The notes under the pieces: model-generated
What the model saw: only the letters and a program-made list of their open reading frames with translations
Told to the model about the DNA's origin: nothing
Database searches by the model: none
In this document: positions 15,815-25,380 of the stretch, in pieces
How positions within the stretch are numbered: the stretch's first letter is position 1
How the letters are laid out: each line of letters begins with the position of its first letter
Origin: Alphaproteobacteria bacterium
Lineage (GTDB): Bacteria; Pseudomonadota; Alphaproteobacteria; Rhizobiales; Xanthobacteraceae
Assembly: GCA_005884765.1 (NCBI GenBank)
Contig: VAZV01000139.1
Coordinates: forward strand, 1 to 50,363
Length of the DNA: 50,363 bases
Reading direction: 5' to 3'
Position numbers and translations under genes: made by a program

Positions 15815-16777
15815 TTATTCGAGCGTATCCGGGAAGAGACGAGACAATTCGGCGCCAACGTCAGCTTGTCGCGGTGGATCGGCACCGACCCGCCCGCATG
15901 TGAAGGCTGCGCAGCTTGACGCAAATGACAGCGCGCGAGCGAGTTCGTCGGATTTGATCTGCGCGAGCGCTTCCGCCTCGATCCTTCCGATGGCCCGCAA
16001 AGCGAACAGCAGGCCGGCTTGAAAGCTGTCACCGGCCCCGACTGTGTCCACGACATCGACGGTGGGCGCCTGGACCTCAACTGCACCCACCTCTCCATGC
16101 CATGCCTGAGCTCCCTTGATTCCGCGCGTAATGACGACAAGACCTGCTCTCGTCTTGATAAGCGACTTGGCTGCCTCCGCATGATCGCTACGGCCATATA
16201 GAAATTCAAAGTCGACGTCCGACATCCGCACGATGTCGGCAGCACTTGCAAACGCATGCATTTGCTCGATGTAGCGGGCCTTGTGCCTGACCAGATTGGG
16301 CCGGCAATTCGGATCAAAGGAGATGGTGACTGATCCGCCGGCGTCCTCGACCATGGCGAGCGCCTCGCCTGCCCCTTGTTCATTGGCAAGCGTCGTCGAT
16401 CCGACGTGAATCGCCTCGACCTGATCAAAGGGAATGCAGCCGCGCTGATAGGTCCAGTTTCGGGACGCCGTCGCCTCGTCATAAAAGGCATATTGCGGCT
16501 CGCCCCCAACGTCGCGGACGAACGCGAGCGTCGTCTGGTGATCGCTGCGCGTTGCATAGCGAAGTTGGACCTGCGAGGCCAACGCATGGTCGGCTATGAT
16601 GCGGCCGAACAAATCAGTCGAGATGCCGCCCACAAAGCCCGACGGTGCCCCAAGACGCGCGACGCCGACGGCGATGTTGAGACAGGATCCCCCAGCCACC
16701 GGTATGGCCGCATCGCGGCCGTCCACGGATTTGACGGGCAGGAAATCAACCAAGGCATCTCCACAACTCAGCAGCAT
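15815..16777 (-). CDS. PfkB-family carbohydrate kinase (fructokinase-like)
   Basis: A 320-residue ribokinase-family enzyme. The N-terminus MLLSCGDALVDFLP matches fructokinases of this family, GGSCLNIAVGVARLG binds the sugar, and DTVGAGDSFQAGLL carries the catalytic Asp and anion hole. The start at 16777 is chosen because it matches family N-termini; an ATG at 16795, overlapping the end of the FGGY gene, is possible. As the last gene of the polyol operon it would phosphorylate the ketose formed by the dehydrogenase (fructose or tagatose). Sugar specificity cannot be read from the sequence. Confidence 0.87.
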   Translation of the reverse strand: MLLSCGDALVDFLPVKSVDGRDAAIPVAGGSCLNIAVGVARLGAPSGFVGGISTDLFGRIIADHALASQVQLRYATRSDHQTTLAFVRDVGGEPQYAFYDEATASRNWTYQRGCIPFDQVEAIHVGSTTLANEQGAGEALAMVEDAGGSVTISFDPNCRPNLVRHKARYIEQMHAFASAADIVRMSDVDFEFLYGRSDHAEAAKSLIKTRAGLVVITRGIKGAQAWHGEVGAVEVQAPTVDVVDTVGAGDSFQAGLLFALRAIGRIEAEALAQIKSDELARALSFASSCAAFTCGRVGADPPRQADVGAELSRLFPDTLE

Positions 16778-16781
16778 GGCT

Positions 16782-18446
16782 CTATTTTTTTGCATCAACT
16801 CCAGCGCTCGAGATGGTCTCCCGCATCGCTTCGCGGGTTTCCCGATCCAGCTTTCTCATCAGTCCATGAACCCTTCGCTTGGTCCGGTGGAAGTCAGCCA
16901 TTCTCGGCCCCGTCGGCTCGCTCAGCCGGCCGATCGCCGACATCGACGCCATTGCTTCGCCGATCGATCCGCAAGACCTCCCTGCGACTGCGCCGAGCAT
17001 GGCGGCTCCTAGTAGGACGGGTTCCTGCGTTTCGGGGACTGCAACGGTCAGGCCGGTCGTATCCGCCATGATCTGGCGCACCAGCGGGCTTCGTCCCGCG
17101 CCGCCGCTGATCACCATGAGATCGCTGTCGACGCCGTGCGACCGAAACGCTTCAACGACGTCCGCTAGCCCATAGGCCAGCCCGCACAGCCCGGCCACGA
17201 AAAGCCGCTCCATCGAGCCGATGTCGGTGTCGAGATCGATTCCAGCCACGACTGCCCGGGAGTCGGGGTCGGCGAACGGCGATCGATTGCCAAGAAACTC
17301 GGGCAGAACATGGGTATTACGGGCCAACAATGCCGCATCGCCCAGGCTTCCCGAACGCGAGACGATGCGCTGCTCGAGAAATTCCAGAATTTCCATGCTT
17401 GCGTCACGCGCCGTCACAACGGCCTCGTCATGTGCAGGGTGGGACCTGATGAGATGATCGATCGCCGCGCCGGCTGCCGACTGGCCGCCTTCGTTAAGCC
17501 AGAACCCAGGAACCATCCCCGAATAGTAGGGACCCCAGACGCCCGGGACGAAGCAAGGTTCGGACGTCGTCGCCATAATGCAAGCCGAAGTCCCCATGAT
17601 GTAGGCAAGGCGGCCGCACACATCGACGGGGCCGGCTGACTTCTCACGCCCGCCGATCGTTCCGACGCCTCCGGCATGGGCGTCGATCAGCGACGCGCCG
17701 ACGGGCGTCCCCTCAAGCAGTCCGAAATCCCGTGCGGCAGACTTCGTCAGGCCTGTCGCGAGCGGCGTGCCCGGCGCGACGATCTCCGTTCCGATTTTCG
17801 TACCGGCCTCCAGCGCGAGATCGCCGAGACCGATGCGTTCGAAATAGCTTTTGCTCCAGCGCTGTTCGTGCGCCAGGAAATTCCATTTACAGACCACCGT
17901 ACAGATTGAACGCGCTGTCGATCCGGTGGCACGAAATGAAAGGTAGTCGGCGAGGTCGAAGAAATGACCGGCCGAACGATAGGTCGATGGCAGGTGCCGC
18001 TTCAACCAAAGCAACTTTGGAATTTCCATTTCGGGCGAGATCGAGCCGCCGACATAACGAAGCACGTCGTCACGCGTGTCGTTGACCTCTCGCGCTTCAG
18101 CTATTGCGCGATGGTCCATCCAGACGATGACGTTCCGTCGCTCGTCGCCGGACCCGCTGACCGTCAACGGACCGCCGGTGGCGTCGAGCACCACGAGCGA
18201 GCACGTCGCATCGAAACCGACGCCCCGGACAGCGGAAGGCGCCAGCGCGGCCTCCTCCATCGCGGTGCGCACCGCAGCGGCGCACGCTGCCCAGATTTCG
18301 GAAGACGACTGTTCGACGATGCCGCCCGCTTCATGCCAAACCGTGATCGGATGCCGGGCGGATGCGAGCAAGCCACCCTTCTCGTCGAATATTCCAGCAC
18401 GCGCACTCGACGTTCCAACATCGATGCCAATAAACGCCTGCTTCAT
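16782..18446 (-). CDS. FGGY-family carbohydrate kinase (D-ribulokinase-like)
   Basis: A 554-residue sugar kinase. The N-terminal phosphate loop is DVGTSSARAG (residues 9-18), the catalytic-base region is GASLIDAHAGG, and the C-terminal ATP-site segment is VISGGAGRSPLVRQIMADT. The length and the DAHAGGVG pattern resemble the ribulokinase/FGGY pentulose-kinase branch more than xylulokinase (about 480-500 residues). The ATG at 18446 is preceded by GAGCGGGG; an in-frame TTG upstream was discarded. It would phosphorylate a pentulose made from a pentitol by the SDR encoded 29 bases upstream. Confidence 0.87.
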   Translation of the reverse strand: MKQAFIGIDVGTSSARAGIFDEKGGLLASARHPITVWHEAGGIVEQSSSEIWAACAAAVRTAMEEAALAPSAVRGVGFDATCSLVVLDATGGPLTVSGSGDERRNVIVWMDHRAIAEAREVNDTRDDVLRYVGGSISPEMEIPKLLWLKRHLPSTYRSAGHFFDLADYLSFRATGSTARSICTVVCKWNFLAHEQRWSKSYFERIGLGDLALEAGTKIGTEIVAPGTPLATGLTKSAARDFGLLEGTPVGASLIDAHAGGVGTIGGREKSAGPVDVCGRLAYIMGTSACIMATTSEPCFVPGVWGPYYSGMVPGFWLNEGGQSAAGAAIDHLIRSHPAHDEAVVTARDASMEILEFLEQRIVSRSGSLGDAALLARNTHVLPEFLGNRSPFADPDSRAVVAGIDLDTDIGSMERLFVAGLCGLAYGLADVVEAFRSHGVDSDLMVISGGAGRSPLVRQIMADTTGLTVAVPETQEPVLLGAAMLGAVAGRSCGSIGEAMASMSAIGRLSEPTGPRMADFHRTKRRVHGLMRKLDRETREAMRETISSAGVDAKK

Positions 18447-18475
18447 TGCAACCCCGCTCAAAGATCAGCGTGATC

Positions 18476-19249
18476 TCACCAGCACGTATAGCCTCCGTCG
18501 ACGAGAACGACGCTTCCTGTCATCAGGCTTGCGGCATCAGATGCCAGAAACAGAACGACAGAGGCAATTTCGTCGACTTCTCCCATCCGCGCCATCGGCG
18601 TACCGCCGATCCAGGCATCGTACATCTGCGGGTTGCTTTTGACGAATGCATTGAGGGGCGTCGTGACGTAAGTCGGCGCCACGGCGTTGACGCGCACGCC
18701 CCGGGCGCCCCACTCGGCTGCAAGCGATTTCGTGAGATGGTGCACTGCAGCCTTCGAGGCATTGTAGTAACACTGCTCCTGCGGTTTGTTGACGATGAAG
18801 CCCGACATCGAACCGACGTTCACAATGGAACCCGACTTCGCCTCCAGCATGTGCTTGCCGAAGGCGCGACAGCACCAGAACGTACCGTTGAGATTGACGT
18901 CGACAACGTTCAGCCAGTGTTCGTCGGTCACTTTCTCCGCGGGCGTTTCGCTCCTGGCAATGCCTGCATTGTTGACGAGGATATCGATCGTACCGTAACG
19001 GGATGCGAGTTGGTCCGCCACCTCGCTGACGCGACTCGAATTCGTTACATCCATGACGGCGATCTCTGCGTTCAGTCCTTTCACCTTCAGGCTTTCGCAA
19101 CCTGCCTGGGCGACACCGCCGTCGCGATCGGCGATCACGACTTTGGCTCCTGCCTCCGCGAGCGCCTCCGCACACGCAAGGCCAATTCCCTGACCGCCAC
19201 CCGTCACGAGTGCGGTTTTTCGATCAAGCCTGAACTTTTCCAGATACAT
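18476..19249 (-). CDS. SDR-family polyol dehydrogenase (galactitol/D-arabitol type)
   Basis: A 257-residue classical short-chain dehydrogenase. The cofactor loop is TGGGQGIG (16-23), NNAG lies near residue 93, and the catalytic set is N119, S147, Y162 and K166 (YNASK). The C-terminus GGYTCW closely resembles that of Rhodobacter galactitol dehydrogenase as I recall it. It oxidises a sugar alcohol to a ketose with NAD. An AGGAAA ribosome site precedes the ATG. Location between the importer ATPase and two kinases supports a polyol substrate; which one (galactitol, arabitol, sorbitol, ribitol) is open. Confidence 0.87.
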   Translation of the reverse strand: MYLEKFRLDRKTALVTGGGQGIGLACAEALAEAGAKVVIADRDGGVAQAGCESLKVKGLNAEIAVMDVTNSSRVSEVADQLASRYGTIDILVNNAGIARSETPAEKVTDEHWLNVVDVNLNGTFWCCRAFGKHMLEAKSGSIVNVGSMSGFIVNKPQEQCYYNASKAAVHHLTKSLAAEWGARGVRVNAVAPTYVTTPLNAFVKSNPQMYDAWIGGTPMARMGEVDEIASVVLFLASDAASLMTGSVVLVDGGYTCW

Positions 19250-19310
19250 CGCGGTGGTTTCCTGTTGGCCTATCGGGCTTTCGGCGCGTCGGGCAAATGG
19301 CGCGCAGCGC

Positions 19311-20318
19311 TCACGAAGTCCGGATGACGCTCCCCTCCTTGTTGAAGCGGTGCATGCGGGCGGGATCCGGCGTCAGCCACACGCGGTCGCCGGCCCGCAA
19401 ACTGAGCTCGCCGACATAGCGCACCGTCAGCGTGCCGAGCTTTCCGCCCTCGACATAAAGAAAGGTATCGCTGCCGAGATGCTCGGCGACGGATACCCTC
19501 CCCGGCCAGCCATCGCCGTCCTTGCCGATTTTCAGATGTTCCGGCCTGATGCCGATGATGGCGACGCCGGCCTCGCCGGCCACCTCGCCGGGCACAAAAT
19601 TCATCTTGGGCGACCCGATGAAGCCAGCAACGAAAAGATTCGCGGGGTGCTCGTAGAGCTCGAGCGGCGAGCCGTATTGTTCGATGCGACCCGCGTTCAG
19701 CACCACAATCTTGTCGGCCATCGTCATGGCTTCGACCTGATCATGCGTGACGTAGACTGCGGTGGTAGCGAGCTGCTTCTGCAGCTTGGTGACTTCGAGG
19801 CGCATCTGGACGCGCAGCGCGGCGTCGAGGTTAGACAAGGGCTCGTCGAACAGAAACGCCTTCGGCTCGCGCACGATGGCGCGTCCGATCGCGACGCGCT
19901 GCCGTTGTCCGCCAGAAAGTTCGCGCGGCTTGCGATCGAGATAGGGCGTCAGGTTCAGCGTGGCGGCAGCGGCCTCCACCTTGCGGTTGATCTCCGGACG
20001 CGGCAACCCCGCCATTTTCAGGCCAAACGCGATGTTGCCGCGGACGCTCATGTGCGGATAGAGCGCATAAGACTGGAACACCATAGACAGGCCGCGCTTG
20101 GCCGGCGGAACGTCGACCACATTGCGGCCGTCGATCAGAATTTGTCCGCCGGTGACATCCTCGAGACCGGCTATCAGGCGCAGCAGCGTGGTCTTCCCGC
20201 AACCGGACGGTCCGACGAAAACCACAAAGGAGCCGTTCTCGATGTCCAGATTGGCGTCCTTGATGATGTTGACCGGCCCGAACGATTTGCGCACTCCCTG
20301 CAGCGTGATCTGGCCCAT
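19311..20318 (-). CDS. smoK: Polyol ABC transporter ATP-binding protein (MalK/SmoK type)
   Basis: A 335-residue CUT1 ATPase. Walker A is GPSGCGKT (36-43), the signature is LSGGQRQRV, Walker B is [12 protein letters not shown] and the switch is [13 protein letters not shown]-terminal TOBE/MalK regulatory region follows ([21 protein letters not shown]). It powers import with the two permeases and the SmoE-like binding protein directly upstream in the operon. The missing ATPase of the CUT1 system at 26456-30287 could be supplied by this protein; that is speculation. Confidence 0.9.
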   Translation of the reverse strand: MGQITLQGVRKSFGPVNIIKDANLDIENGSFVVFVGPSGCGKTTLLRLIAGLEDVTGGQILIDGRNVVDVPPAKRGLSMVFQSYALYPHMSVRGNIAFGLKMAGLPRPEINRKVEAAAATLNLTPYLDRKPRELSGGQRQRVAIGRAIVREPKAFLFDEPLSNLDAALRVQMRLEVTKLQKQLATTAVYVTHDQVEAMTMADKIVVLNAGRIEQYGSPLELYEHPANLFVAGFIGSPKMNFVPGEVAGEAGVAIIGIRPEHLKIGKDGDGWPGRVSVAEHLGSDTFLYVEGGKLGTLTVRYVGELSLRAGDRVWLTPDPARMHRFNKEGSVIRTS

Positions 20319-20340
20319 GATGCCTTTCCCTTTCGCTTGT

Positions 20341-21171
20341 CTATTTGACGGCGCCGAACGTCAGCCCGCGGACGAGCTGCCGCTGGGTGAACCAGCCGAG
20401 AATGATGATCGGGGCAATGGCGAGCGTTGATGCGGCAGACAGCTTCGCCCAGAACAGGCCTTCGGGACTGGAATAGGATGCGATAAATACCGTGAGCGGC
20501 GCCGCTTCCAGCGTTGAAAGGTTAAGCGTCCAGAACGCCTCGTTCCACGCCAGAATGAAATTGAGCAGAAGCGTCGAGGCGAGCCCCGGAATGGCCATCG
20601 GCGTCAGCACATAAACCAGCTCGCGTCCGATGGTTGCACCATCCATTCGCGCCGCCTCGAGAATGTCCTTTGGAATCTCCTTGAAATAGGTGAACAGCAT
20701 CCAGATCACGATCGGCAGATTGCCGAGGCACAGGATCAGAACGAGGCCCGCGCGCGAGTCCAGAAGGCCGAAGTCGCGGTAGACCAGGTAGATCGGAACC
20801 AGAACGCCGACGGGCGGCATCATCTTGGTCGAGAGCATCCAGAGCAGCACGTCCTTGGTCCGCTTCGTCGGCGAAAATGCCATCGACCATGCGGCAGGAA
20901 CGGCAATGAGCATGGCAATCAACGTCGAACCGCCCGCAATGATGATCGAATTCAGTGCATGATGAACGTAGTCGCTGCGCTGCTGCACCGTCGCATAGTT
21001 CTCCGTGGTCCAATGAAAAAACAGGAATTTGGGCGGCATGGCGAATGCATCGAGCTCGCTCTTAAAGCTGGCGAGGAACATCCAGAGGATCGGCAGGAAA
21101 ATCAGAAACCCGAACAGCCAGGCGGCGGCCGTCGACATCCACACGTGTCTTGAAGTTACCTTGCGCGCCAT
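20341..21171 (-). CDS. smoG: Polyol ABC transporter permease (MalG/SmoG type)
   Basis: A 276-residue inner-membrane protein with about six transmembrane segments and the EAA loop that docks the ATPase ([28 protein letters not shown], about 175-202). The start is the ATG at 21171, two bases after the SmoF stop; a much longer in-frame open stretch upstream overlaps smoF on the same strand and was rejected. It pairs with SmoF to form the membrane pore. Confidence 0.9.
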   Translation of the reverse strand: MARKVTSRHVWMSTAAAWLFGFLIFLPILWMFLASFKSELDAFAMPPKFLFFHWTTENYATVQQRSDYVHHALNSIIIAGGSTLIAMLIAVPAAWSMAFSPTKRTKDVLLWMLSTKMMPPVGVLVPIYLVYRDFGLLDSRAGLVLILCLGNLPIVIWMLFTYFKEIPKDILEAARMDGATIGRELVYVLTPMAIPGLASTLLLNFILAWNEAFWTLNLSTLEAAPLTVFIASYSSPEGLFWAKLSAASTLAIAPIIILGWFTQRQLVRGLTFGAVK

Positions 21172-21173
21172 CG

Positions 21174-22088
21174 CTACACCTCCAGATTCCGCCCGATGAT
21201 CCGCACCAGAAAGAAGGCCACGATATTGGCGATCACGACCGCGACCAATCCGCCGGCGGATGCGTTGCCGACATCGAATTGGATCAGCGCCTGCGAGTAG
21301 ATCAGGAACGCGATGTTGGTGGTCTGCAGACCCGGCCCGCCGCCTGTCGTAACAAAAATCTCGGCGAACACCGTCAGAAGGAAGATCGTTTCGATCAGGA
21401 CGACCACCGTGATCGGCCGCGCCAAATGCGGCAAAGTGAGATATATGAAGGTGGAAAGCGCGCTTGCGCCGTCCATCTCGGCTGCCTCTTTCTGCTCCTC
21501 GTCCTGAGATTGCAGGGCGGTGAGCAGGATCAGGGTGGCAAAGGGCAGCCATTGCCAGGCGACGATCAGGATCACCGCAAGCATCGGCGCGTCGTTGAAC
21601 CAATCGATCGGCGTCAGGCCGAACAAATTCGCGATCCAGGCGAACAGTCCGGAAACCGGGTGCATCAACAGATTCTTCCAGACCAGCGCGCTGACGGTCG
21701 GCATCACGAAAAACGGCGCGATCACCATCAGCCGGACGACGCTGCGCCCGATCACCGGCTGATCGAGCAACAGGGCGAGCGGCGTGCCAAGAAGGATCGT
21801 GATGGCGAGCACCGAGCCGACCAGTACGAGGGTATTCTGCAGAGACGTCAGAAAGGCGGGATCGGTCAGGAAATACCGAAAATTTTCCAGTCCAACGAAG
21901 CTCCAGTTTTCCGAATCCATAAGCGTATAGTGCAGCGTCGAAAAGTAGATCGTCATCGCGAGCGGGACGATCATCCAGATGAACAGCAGGACAACGGCTG
22001 GTGACAGCAGGGCCCGCCCGAGCACCTGTGTCTGCTCGGTTGCCACCACCTGCGTCTGCTGGGTCGCGATCACCTGCTGGGTTGTCAT
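21174..22088 (-). CDS. smoF: Polyol ABC transporter permease (MalF/SmoF type)
   Basis: A 304-residue CUT1 permease. An AGGAGG ribosome site lies 6 bases before the ATG at 22088, which decides this start over an in-frame ATG at 22118. About six membrane segments and the EAA loop (EAAEMDGASALSTFIYLTLPHL) are visible. The first 25 residues are polar and Gln/Thr-rich, with the short internal repeat ATQQTQVVATEQTQV, unusual for the family but probably only a flexible tail. It follows the SmoE gene after a stem-loop. Confidence 0.9.
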   Translation of the reverse strand: MTTQQVIATQQTQVVATEQTQVLGRALLSPAVVLLFIWMIVPLAMTIYFSTLHYTLMDSENWSFVGLENFRYFLTDPAFLTSLQNTLVLVGSVLAITILLGTPLALLLDQPVIGRSVVRLMVIAPFFVMPTVSALVWKNLLMHPVSGLFAWIANLFGLTPIDWFNDAPMLAVILIVAWQWLPFATLILLTALQSQDEEQKEAAEMDGASALSTFIYLTLPHLARPITVVVLIETIFLLTVFAEIFVTTGGGPGLQTTNIAFLIYSQALIQFDVGNASAGGLVAVVIANIVAFFLVRIIGRNLEV

Positions 22089-22149
22089 CGCCGCCTCCTG
22101 CCGTCCCAAGGGCTCCATGAAGGGACCTCGATGAGGAAAATTCGATGAG

Positions 22150-22180
22150 GGCTGCCGTCCGGTTCACGCCGGCGGCAGCC
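22150..22180 (-). other. Stem-loop between smoE and smoF
   Basis: Inverted repeat GGCTGCCG / CGGCAGCC (22150-22157 and 22173-22180) with an inner CCGG/CCGG extension and one bulged base. It lies between the binding-protein gene and the first permease gene, the same place as the chvE-gguA stem-loop. No T-run follows on the transcribed strand. It probably adjusts relative mRNA levels rather than ending transcription. Confidence 0.6.
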
Positions 22181-22228
22181 AGTTTTGCGACTTGTCGGGA
22201 GAAAATCGCCGCAAGCGCGTGACGCGCT

Positions 22229-23542
22229 CTATTTGATATAGCCCGCGCGTTTCATTTCACGCTCGGCGGCCGATTGCGCGGCTGCAAGCGCCGCGTCGAC
22301 CGTGGAAGACCCGGAGAGCGCCGCCGAAAACTGCTGGCCAACAGTTGTGCCGATTCCCTGGAATTCCGGTATCGCCGCGTATTGCACCCCGACATAGGGC
22401 ACCTGCTTCACGGTTGGGTTATTCGGATCGGCTGCATCGATCGACGCCAGCGTCAGCTTCGCAAACGGCGCTACCTTCAGGTAATCGGGGTTCTGGTAGA
22501 GCGAGGTTCGCGTGCCCGGCGGTACATTGGACCATCCTTCCTTCGAGGCAACAAGCTTGGTGTAGTCTTTGCTGGTGGCCCAGGCGATGAATTTCTCCGC
22601 GGCATCCACCTTCCTTGAGCCGGCAGGGATCGCGAGATTCCACGCCCACAGCCAGTTCGCGTTCTTTCCCAACCCCGCATTCGGCGCGAACGCGAACCCG
22701 ACGTTATCGGCGACCTTGGAGTCCTTCGGGTTCGTCACGAAGGACGCCGCCACCGTAGCATCGATCCACATTGCGCACTTGCCGGAGTTGAACAGCGCCA
22801 GGTTTTCGTTGAAACCGTTCGAGCTTGCGCCAGGAGGGCCCGCTGCCTTCATCAGATCGACATAGGTCGATAGCGTCGTCTTCCATTCCGGCTTGTCGAA
22901 TTGCGGCTGCCACTTCTCGTCAAACCAGCGCGCGCCGAAGGAATTGGACATCGCGGTCAGGAACGCCATGTTCTCGCCCCAGCCCGCCTTGCCCCTCAGG
23001 CAGATGCCGTAGACGCCGGCGGACTTGTCGGTGAGCTTCTTCGCCGCGTCGATCACGAAATCCCAGGTCGGCTTTTCCGGCATCGTCAATCCGGCCTTCT
23101 GGAACAGGTCGGTGCGATACATCGTCATCGAACTCTCGCCGTAGAACGGCGCCGCATAGAGCTTTCCCGATACCGACACGGCATCGCGAATCCTGGGAAG
23201 CAAGTCGGCGGTATCGTAGTCGGATCCGAGGTTGTCGAGCGGAATGAGCCAGTTCTTCTTGGCCCAGATCGGCACCTCATAGGTGCCGATGGTGAGCACG
23301 TCGAATTGTCCGCCTTTGGTTGCGATATCGGTTGTGACGCGCTGACGCAGCACGTTCTCTTCGAGCGTCACCCATTTCACGGTGATGTCGGGATTCTTGG
23401 CGGTGAATTCGTTGGTCAACGCCTGCATCCGGATCATGTCGCCGTTGTTCACGGTGGCGATCGTCAGCGCTGTCTGTGCGATGGAGGGGGCTGAGCCCAA
23501 CAGGGTAACCGCGCCCAACAGGGCGCCGAGGGCGTGCTTCAC
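22229..23542 (-). CDS. smoE: Polyol ABC transporter substrate-binding protein (SmoE type)
   Basis: A 437-residue periplasmic binding protein with a Sec signal peptide ending near SIAQ (residue 23). Segments such as IATVNNGDMIRMQ, TLEENVLRQRVTTDIATKGGQ, YAAPFYGESSM and NLAIPAGSRKVDAAEKF agree closely with what I recall of SmoE (sorbitol/mannitol binding protein) of Rhodobacter. The start is GTG with GGGAGG 5 bases upstream. The gap to the upstream SorC gene (198 bp) holds a candidate operator half site, so smoE probably has its own promoter. Confidence 0.9.
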   Translation of the reverse strand: MKHALGALLGAVTLLGSAPSIAQTALTIATVNNGDMIRMQALTNEFTAKNPDITVKWVTLEENVLRQRVTTDIATKGGQFDVLTIGTYEVPIWAKKNWLIPLDNLGSDYDTADLLPRIRDAVSVSGKLYAAPFYGESSMTMYRTDLFQKAGLTMPEKPTWDFVIDAAKKLTDKSAGVYGICLRGKAGWGENMAFLTAMSNSFGARWFDEKWQPQFDKPEWKTTLSTYVDLMKAAGPPGASSNGFNENLALFNSGKCAMWIDATVAASFVTNPKDSKVADNVGFAFAPNAGLGKNANWLWAWNLAIPAGSRKVDAAEKFIAWATSKDYTKLVASKEGWSNVPPGTRTSLYQNPDYLKVAPFAKLTLASIDAADPNNPTVKQVPYVGVQYAAIPEFQGIGTTVGQQFSAALSGSSTVDAALAAAQSAAEREMKRAGYIK

Positions 23543-23563
23543 GGTAACCTCCCAATTTTGGCG

Positions 23564-23577
23564 TTGAGCATATACCC
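23564..23577 (-). promoter_or_regulatory. Candidate SorC operator half site upstream of smoE
   Basis: On the - strand the sequence GGGTATATGCTCAA shares the core ATATGCTC with the perfect palindrome at 25381-25394. It lies about 23 bases before the smoE start, nearly the same distance as the palindrome from the HAD gene start. Only one half is well conserved. Confidence 0.4.
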
Positions 23578-23740
23578 ACGCCTTGCAATTATGTTCACAC
23601 CGACTTGGCAGCTTGTCAAGGATCAGATCAGGCGATCGCGACGTTAGGCTTGCGGCACGGCGAGGCGGGCGCGAACCCGGTGCGCCCGTCGCGAAGTCGC
23701 GGCACGAACCAGCCGAAGATGCTCAAGGTGGACGCATCGG

Positions 23741-24694
23741 CTACTGTTTCAGGATGGTGCGTGCCGTCGCCTCGTCGGTGATCAACCCGTTGATCAAACG
23801 TCCCTTCAACGCCGCCCTTATCGCCGAAACCTTGGCAGGACCGACGGCCGCTCCGATGGTCAGGGCCTCGGCGGGAACCCGCGGTGGAATGCTGGTCAGG
23901 CGCGCATTCGTTCCTCCCTTGATGATGCGACCTTGGGCGTCGAATGCCCAGCCGGTCACTTCGCCAACGGCGCCCAGCCGCATCATTTCGAGCAGTTCCT
24001 CGCGAGAGACGAAGCCATCAATCAGCACCTGCGCGCGCTGGTCCATTTGCCCGATTCCGACAAGCCGTAAATCGGCTTTGGCCGCGACAGCCCGAACCCT
24101 GGCAATTGGATCAATCCGAAGCATCTGCTCGCGCTCGCGCTCGGACGACATCAGAAACGGCAGGGGCATCGGATAGTGGCGCGCCTTGGTCCGGTCCGCT
24201 AGCCGTCCAACCGTGTCAAAGAAACTGGCCGAGCCGTCGGCCGAGATATTGCCGACCAGCGAAACAATCTGGTGATTGGGACAATCAATCGGCGAGACGC
24301 GCTCCACTGCGGCACGTACGGCCCTGCCCGTGCCCAATGCCACGATCGTGGGCTTCTCGGTTCGCAACGTCGATTCCAGGATGTTGGCGGCCCGCTCCGC
24401 AATTCCGGCAGAAGATAGCGGCGCAGCCGGGTCGGTCGGCACGACTTCACAGTAAGCAAGATGGAACAAGTCCTTGAGCCACGCCGCCAACTGCATGCAA
24501 GCCGCAATTGGATGTTCCAGGCGGAAGGTGATCAAACGCTCGGCGAGACACAATGAAACAAGCCGCTGGGCCGAGGCGCGTGATACCTGGAGCATCTTCG
24601 CAATCTCGTCCTGGGTATGCCCGGCGATGAAGTAGAGCCAGCCGGCGCGAGCGGCTTCATCAAGGCGCGATTTTTCACCATCAGGCGCGACCAT
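23741..24694 (-). CDS. SorC/DeoR-type sugar-binding transcriptional regulator
   Basis: A 317-residue protein: an N-terminal helix-turn-helix (about 16-57, FIAGHTQDEIAKMLQVSRASAQRLV) and a SorC sugar-phosphate-binding domain with IVALGTGRAVRAAVERVSP, SLVGNISADG and GWAFDAQGRII. The ATG at 24694 overlaps the end of the HAD gene by 14 bases; longer in-frame sequence was rejected because it lies inside that gene. Members respond to phosphorylated sugars, so the effector may be the product of one of the operon's kinases. It probably controls this polyol operon. Confidence 0.88.
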   Translation of the reverse strand: MVAPDGEKSRLDEAARAGWLYFIAGHTQDEIAKMLQVSRASAQRLVSLCLAERLITFRLEHPIAACMQLAAWLKDLFHLAYCEVVPTDPAAPLSSAGIAERAANILESTLRTEKPTIVALGTGRAVRAAVERVSPIDCPNHQIVSLVGNISADGSASFFDTVGRLADRTKARHYPMPLPFLMSSEREREQMLRIDPIARVRAVAAKADLRLVGIGQMDQRAQVLIDGFVSREELLEMMRLGAVGEVTGWAFDAQGRIIKGGTNARLTSIPPRVPAEALTIGAAVGPAKVSAIRAALKGRLINGLITDEATARTILKQ

Positions 24695-25358
24695 AAAGTT
24701 CTTCCGATTCAATCGGCCAAAAATCCGCCATCCGCTCAAACACGCGGTCAGCCCCTGCCCCACGGAGGACGGTTTTGCCGTCGCGCGATTTATAGTGGCT
24801 GCCTCCGACGAATCCCCAGGCTGTCATGCCGGCCGCCTTGGCTGCTATTATGCCGCTGACACTGTCCTCGATCACAAGGGTCCGACGTGGATCCGCTTGC
24901 ATTTTTTCGGCCGCATAAAGGAAGAGATCGGGAGCCGGCTTGCCGCGCTGCACCATTTGCGCGGTATAGAGCTTGCTGCCGAAGTGAGGCGCAAGACCCG
25001 TCAGGCACAGTGACAACGATACGCGCTCGACATCGCTGGACGAGGCGACGCAGCGCGGGATCTGCAGACGCTCCAGTACCGAGCCTACTCCTTCGATCGG
25101 GCGAAGCGCAGAGACAAACGCTGCACGGACGCCTGCCCTCAGCTCGGAGGAAAATTGTTCCGGAATCGAGCGTCCCATTGCCTGATAATGCTCGAGAACT
25201 GCGGTGGTGCTTCGTCCGAGGAACAGATCGAACGCCTGGTCCAAGCCGAGGTTGATACCGTGCGCCGCCAAAACCTCTGAAAGGCAGCGGCAACTCAGCA
25301 CCTCGCTGTCGACCAATACGCCGTCGCAGTCGAAGATGATCAGGTCGGGTTCAATCAT
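24681..25358 (-). CDS. HAD-superfamily (subfamily IA) sugar phosphatase-like hydrolase
   Basis: A 225-residue enzyme with motif I FDCDGVLVDSE (nucleophile D10, acid D12), a helical cap, motif II SSS (VASSSDV), a conserved Lys (QRGKPAPDLFLYAA) and motif III VIEDSVSGI. Relatives dephosphorylate small sugar or polyol phosphates or act as beta-phosphoglucomutase. It is the first gene of the polyol operon and overlaps the regulator gene, so it may remove toxic polyol phosphates or tune the effector. The start at 25358 (ATG) is preceded by an in-frame GTG at 25361. Confidence 0.85.
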   Translation of the reverse strand: MIEPDLIIFDCDGVLVDSEVLSCRCLSEVLAAHGINLGLDQAFDLFLGRSTTAVLEHYQAMGRSIPEQFSSELRAGVRAAFVSALRPIEGVGSVLERLQIPRCVASSSDVERVSLSLCLTGLAPHFGSKLYTAQMVQRGKPAPDLFLYAAEKMQADPRRTLVIEDSVSGIIAAKAAGMTAWGFVGGSHYKSRDGKTVLRGAGADRVFERMADFWPIESEELYGRA

Positions 25359-25380
25359 CACATGTTTCCGTACCCAAATG

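Noticed and set aside
20341..22167. A 608-codon open frame on the - strand
   Set aside because: Only the last 276 codons encode a permease; the rest overlaps smoF in another frame and has Arg/Asp-rich, non-family composition.
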